From NCBI GenBank assembly GCA_013152575.1, contig JAADGB010000016.1, positions 1 to 9,240 on the forward strand: a stretch of DNA of 9,240 nt, given 5' to 3'. The DNA comes from Thermoproteota archaeon. GTDB lineage: Archaea; Thermoproteota; Thermoprotei_A; Sulfolobales; Acidilobaceae. How positions within the stretch are numbered: the stretch's first letter is position 1; the number at the start of each line of letters is the position of its first letter. The notes beneath the pieces were generated by a model. It did no database searches. It worked only from the letters and a program-made list of their open reading frames with translations, and was not told the origin of the DNA. Below are positions 6,893 through 9,240 of this stretch, one piece after another. Both the position numbers and the translations under genes were made by a program.

Positions 6893-6923
6893 TGACTTGA
6901 GTTAATAAATTAGATATTATTTA

Positions 6924-6930
6924 TTTAAAA
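6924..6930 (+). promoter_or_regulatory. TATA-like element in AT-rich block, distal rRNA promoter candidate
   Basis: TTTAAAA lies in the most AT-rich stretch (6898-6935) upstream of 16S. It would start transcription near 6951, exactly where the first strong leader hairpin begins. It could drive the rRNA transcript or a separate RNA containing the 6993-7088 foldback. Confidence 0.4.
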
Positions 6931-6950
6931 TCCTTGATTATCTGGGACCG

Positions 6951-6982
6951 GTGGGAAACCATTATCTCCTGCGGTTTCCTAC
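6951..6982 (+). other. Hairpin, 10-bp stem, downstream of distal promoter candidate
   Basis: GTGGGAAACC (6951-6960) pairs with GGTTTCCTAC (6973-6982), including one G-U pair, with a 12-nt loop. It begins at the start site predicted from the TATA-like element at 6924-6930. Confidence 0.45.
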
Positions 6983-6992
6983 TGTATGTATT

Positions 6993-7088
6993 GCCCGCGG
7001 CTACCCGGCGGCGGCGCGGGGGAGACTGGGGGCTGAGCCCCCAGACCCGTTTGCGGGGTGAATGACCCTCCAGCCTCCAGCCGCGGGC
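6993..7088 (+). other. Long-range foldback enclosing a perfect hairpin
   Basis: GCCCGCGGCT (6993-7002) and AGCCGCGGGC (7079-7088) are a perfect 10-bp inverted repeat closing a 96-nt domain. Inside, CTGGGGGC 7026-7033 pairs with GCCCCCAG 7037-7044 over a TGA triloop. The closed-domain shape suggests an independently folding RNA segment of the leader or a small RNA. I recognise no known family (no RNase P or SRP core motifs seen). Confidence 0.45.
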
Positions 7089-7139
7089 ACACCCCGGTAT
7101 TGTTTAAGACTTGATGCCCCTCTTACCACACCATAAGGG

Positions 7140-7146
7140 TTAAAAC
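7140..7146 (+). promoter_or_regulatory. Proximal rRNA promoter candidate
   Basis: TTAAAAC in the context AAGGGTTAAAACCCC would start transcription near 7165, giving a leader of about 220 nt before the mature 16S. A second weaker candidate is TGTTTAAG (7101-7108). The choice between these and the distal site at 6924-6930 cannot be made from sequence alone. Confidence 0.35.
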
Positions 7147-7173
7147 CCCGGACTGAGAATCATTACATGCTCG

Positions 7174-7206
7174 GCCGCCCGGACAGGGAACAGGAACCCG
7201 GGCGGC
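7174..7206 (+). other. rRNA leader hairpin 1
   Basis: GCCGCCCGG (7174-7182) pairs perfectly with CCGGGCGGC (7198-7206) around a 15-nt purine-rich loop. It is probably part of the pre-16S leader. Confidence 0.45.
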
Positions 7207-7229
7207 AGGATGTGACGCTTAATCAATGG

Positions 7230-7274
7230 GGACTCGAACACCCCCAGGCCAGTAACCTGGGGACGTTCGAGTCC
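7230..7274 (+). other. rRNA leader hairpin 2, two-tier stem with T-arm-like sequence
   Basis: GGACTCGAAC (7230-7239) pairs with GTTCGAGTCC (7265-7274). After a symmetric 2x2 internal loop (AC/AC), CCCCAGG (7242-7248) pairs with CCTGGGG (7256-7262) around a 7-nt loop. This makes 17 bp in a 45-nt element, the strongest structure of the leader. The 3' strand matches the tRNA T-loop consensus GTTCGA, but no tRNA can be folded here. Confidence 0.5.
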
Positions 7275-7304
7275 GACAGGGGCTTCGAGGCGAGCCCGTG
7301 TAGC

Positions 7305-7323
7305 GCCCGGGGGCAACCCGGGC
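7305..7323 (+). other. rRNA leader hairpin 3
   Basis: GCCCGGG (7305-7311) pairs with CCCGGGC (7317-7323) with a 5-nt GGCAA loop, about 65 nt before the mature 16S start. Confidence 0.4.
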
Positions 7324-7530
7324 CTGGGTCCGCGAACTAGCGGTCCATGTGCTTGGCCCGCCCGTGGCTGCGGGCAGCCGCGGCCGTAACTCCGGTTGAT
7401 CCTGCCGGACCCGACCGCTATCGGGGTAGGGCTAAGCCATGGGAGTCGAACGCCCCGCCGCTGCGGGGCGTGGCGGACGGCTGAGTAACGCGTGGCTAAC
7501 CTACCCTCGGGACGGGGATAACCGCGGGAA

Positions 7531-7983
7531 AGGCGCGCCCAGTGCCGCTAGGAATATCTGGTATTACCGTAACCCCTAGAACTAGGGGTTACAATGACCC
7601 TGTCACTAGACTACATAGCCGGGTTGTTCGATGGCGAAGGCTCAATAGTCGTTAGAGCGAAAAGAGACGTTAGGTATAAGGCAGGATACCAACTTATCAT
7701 AAAGATAACTTTACACCAGAAGGATAAACAAATTTTAGAAACAATTAAAGAAGTCTTAAAATTAGATGCCCACATATACTATCACAAAAGAGATGACCTG
7801 TGGTATCTTGAGGTGCATAAAATCAGTGAAATCAAGAAGTTTGTTCGATTAATTGGTCCGAGATCATATATAAAGAGACAAAAATTTAGGAAACTAGAGA
7901 ATATACTAAATATGGTTGAGAAAGGATTACACTTGTCTCGTAATGGAATTCTTGAGATCCTAGCGGCCTGGCGCGCCCCCGTA
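7531..7983 (+). mobile_element. Archaeal BHB-type rRNA intron with homing endonuclease ORF
   Basis: Removing 7531-7983 restores a normal helix 8: CGCGG-GAAA-CTGCG, with the junction between the third and fourth tetraloop bases. The precursor folds as a bulge-helix-bulge. CGGG 7525-7528 pairs with CCCG 7978-7981, the 3-nt bulge AAA 7529-7531 holds the 5' site (AA|A), and TAA 7982-7984 holds the 3' site (TA|A). Inside, GGCGCGCC 7532-7539 pairs with GGCGCGCC 7970-7977, then GCCGCTAGGA 7544-7553 pairs with TCCTAGCGGC 7958-7967. The exon-side helix is imperfect because it competes with the 4-bp central helix. Splicing would be by the tRNA-splicing endonuclease and RNA ligase, often yielding a circular intron. 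The interior is AT-rich, unlike the surrounding rRNA, as expected for a transferred element. Confidence 0.93.
7569..7592 (+). other. Hairpin directly before the endonuclease start codon
   Basis: GTAACCCCTA (7569-7578) and TAGGGGTTAC (7583-7592) form a perfect 10-bp stem around GAAC and end one base before the ATG at 7594. The only Shine-Dalgarno-like bases (AGGGG) lie in its 3' arm, so the hairpin could limit translation of the endonuclease. It may also be an intron-core element. Confidence 0.55.
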
Positions 7984-8004
7984 ACTGCGGCTAATCCCCG
8001 ATAG
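7594..8004 (+). CDS. LAGLIDADG homing endonuclease encoded in the 16S intron
   Basis: The 136-residue ORF opens with a single LAGLIDADG-type motif, YIAGLFDGEGS at residues 7-17, in which E15 is the metal-binding catalytic acid. A basic beta-rich DNA-binding region follows (VVRAKRDVRYKAGYQLIIKITLHQKD and YYHKRDDLWYLEVHK), then a helical C-terminal part (PRSYIKRQKFRKLENILNMVEKG). One motif implies a homodimer, like I-CreI, cutting a near-palindromic site. That fits the insertion site, where CCGC and GCGG flank the tetraloop. The last sense codon inside the intron is GTA at 7981-7983, ending exactly at the 3' splice site; the stop TAG (8002-8004) lies in exon 2. In a circular intron the frame would instead run into 7531 and stop at TAG 7549-7551 after six codons (RRAQCR). 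The enzyme would convert intron-less 16S alleles. Confidence 0.9.
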   Translation: MTLSLDYIAGLFDGEGSIVVRAKRDVRYKAGYQLIIKITLHQKDKQILETIKEVLKLDAHIYYHKRDDLWYLEVHKISEIKKFVRLIGPRSYIKRQKFRKLENILNMVEKGLHLSRNGILEILAAWRAPVTAANPR

Positions 8005-8129
8005 GCGGGGAGGCCTGGAATGGTTCCCCGCCGAAAGGCGCCGCCGGGGGTTATCGCCGGCGGTGCGCCCGAGGATGGGGCTGCGTCCCATCACGGTAGT
8101 TGGCGGGGTAATGGCCCGCCAAGCCTACG

Positions 8130-8162
<33 letters not shown>

Positions 8163-8163
8163 A

Positions 8164-8214
<51 letters not shown>

Positions 8215-8314
8215 CTCCGCAATGCGGGCAACCGTGACGGGGCTACCCCGAGTGCCCCCCTCGTGGGGGCTTTTCCCCGCTGTAGGTAGGCGGGGGAATA
8301 AGCGGGGGGCAAGA

Positions 8315-8359
<45 letters not shown>

Positions 8360-8540
8360 GTGCTTACTGGGCCTAAAGCGCCCGTAGCCGGCTCGACAAG
8401 TCCCCTCCTAAAGCCCCGGGCTCAACCCGGGGAGTGGAGGGGATACTGTCGGGCTAGGGGGCGGGAGAGGCCGAGGGTACTCCCGGGGTAGGGGCGAAAT
8501 CCACTAATCCCGGGAGGACCACCAGTGGCGAAGGCGCTCG

Positions 8541-8603
<63 letters not shown>

Positions 8604-8705
8604 CGGCTGTAAACGATGCGGGCTAGGTGTTGGGCGGGCGAGAGGGCCCGCCCAGTGCCGCAGGGAAGCCGTTAAGCCCGCCGCCTGGGGAGTACGGCCG
8701 CAAGG

Positions 8706-8749
<44 letters not shown>

Positions 8750-8880
8750 GCCTGCGGCTTAATTGGAGTCAACGCCGGGAACCTCCACCGGGGGCGACAG
8801 CAGGATGATGGCCAGGCTGAAGGCCTTGCCTGACGCGCTGAGGGGAGGTGCATGGCCGTCGCCAGCTCGTGCCGTGAGGT

Positions 8881-8911
<31 letters not shown>

Positions 8912-9166
8912 CCGCCCCCATTTGCTACCCCAGGGGAGACCCTGGGGGCACTATGGGGGGACTGCCGCCGCTAAGGCGGAGGAAGGAGGGGGCAACGGCA
9001 GGTCAGCATGCCCCTAAACCCCCGGGCTGCACGCGGGCTACAATGGCGGGGACAGCGGGATCCGACCCCGAAAGGGGGAGGCAATCCCTCAAACCCCGCC
9101 TCAGTTGGGATCGAGGGCTGCAACTCGCCCTCGTGAACGTGGAATCCCTAGTAACCGCGCGTCATC

Positions 9167-9203
<37 letters not shown>

Positions 9204-9240
9204 TGCCCGTCGCTCCACCCGAGGGGGGAGGGGGTGAGGC

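Larger units (their letters stand above)
6782..7388 (+). other. Gene-free region upstream of 16S rRNA: promoters, foldbacks, leader
   Basis: I find no protein gene or canonical tRNA in these 607 nt. From left to right it holds a T-rich weak hairpin after the methyltransferase (CCTAGT 6784-6789 / ACTAGG 6805-6810), a structured GC-rich element (6808-6892), an AT-rich promoter block (6898-6935), and hairpins at 6951-6982, 6993-7088, 7174-7206, 7230-7274 and 7305-7323. It then runs into the 16S gene. The final 200 or so nt are probably the transcribed 16S leader, whose outer part should pair with sequence beyond the 3' end of 16S outside this window. Confidence 0.6.

Noticed and set aside
7111..7156. 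Second C/D sRNA (TTGATGC … CTGA) upstream of 16S
   Set aside because: The flanking bases do not form a terminal stem or kink-turn, and box C is poor.
7208..7274. Minus-strand tRNA around the GTTCGAGTCC sequence
   Set aside because: The T-arm-like stem has mismatches and no acceptor, D or anticodon arms can be built; the motif is better explained as a leader hairpin.

Overview
The window comes from a hyperthermophilic crenarchaeon, most likely of the Desulfurococcales (Pyrodictiaceae-like). The 16S rRNA gene begins ACTCCGGTTGATCC, has typical crenarchaeal signatures and very GC-rich helices. It carries an archaeal (BHB-type) intron with a LAGLIDADG endonuclease. Protein genes use many TTG starts and several look leaderless, with a TATA box about 25 bp before the start codon. 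I could not assign the species by search.

Layout. 1-1974: a membrane-anchored or secreted beta-propeller protein, present as two overlapping reading frames that together make one normal-length protein, so the gene is frameshifted. 2052-2804 (+): a calcineurin-like metallophosphoesterase, meeting tail-to-tail with a 4-nt overlap a DMT/EamA transporter (2801-3661, -). 3662-3872: short intergenic region with a convincing box C/D sRNA (3803-3871, +). 3873-5956 (-): a two-gene operon with a VTT/DedA-like membrane protein first and an ABC-2 type permease second, coupled through ATGA. 6110-6781 (+): a class I SAM methyltransferase, divergent from that operon. 6782-7388: 607 nt without a gene, holding an AT-rich promoter block and several strong foldbacks that form the upstream region and leader of the rRNA transcript. 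7389-9240 (+): 16S rRNA, truncated at its 3' end by the window edge and interrupted by a 453-nt intron (7531-7983).

Connections. The D' guide of the C/D sRNA is complementary over 10 nt to positions 7413-7422 of the 16S gene in this same window and predicts 2'-O-methylation at C7416 (16S nucleotide about 28). The intron sits inside the GAAA tetraloop of 16S helix 8. Its homing endonuclease ORF has no stop codon inside the intron: it reads into exon 2 in the linear precursor, or across the ligation point in a circularised intron, giving two different C-termini. The membrane and transport genes in the first 6 kb look like ordinary housekeeping or accessory loci with no evident shared pathway. 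The noteworthy biology is in the RNA: sRNA guide, rRNA leader structure and mobile intron.
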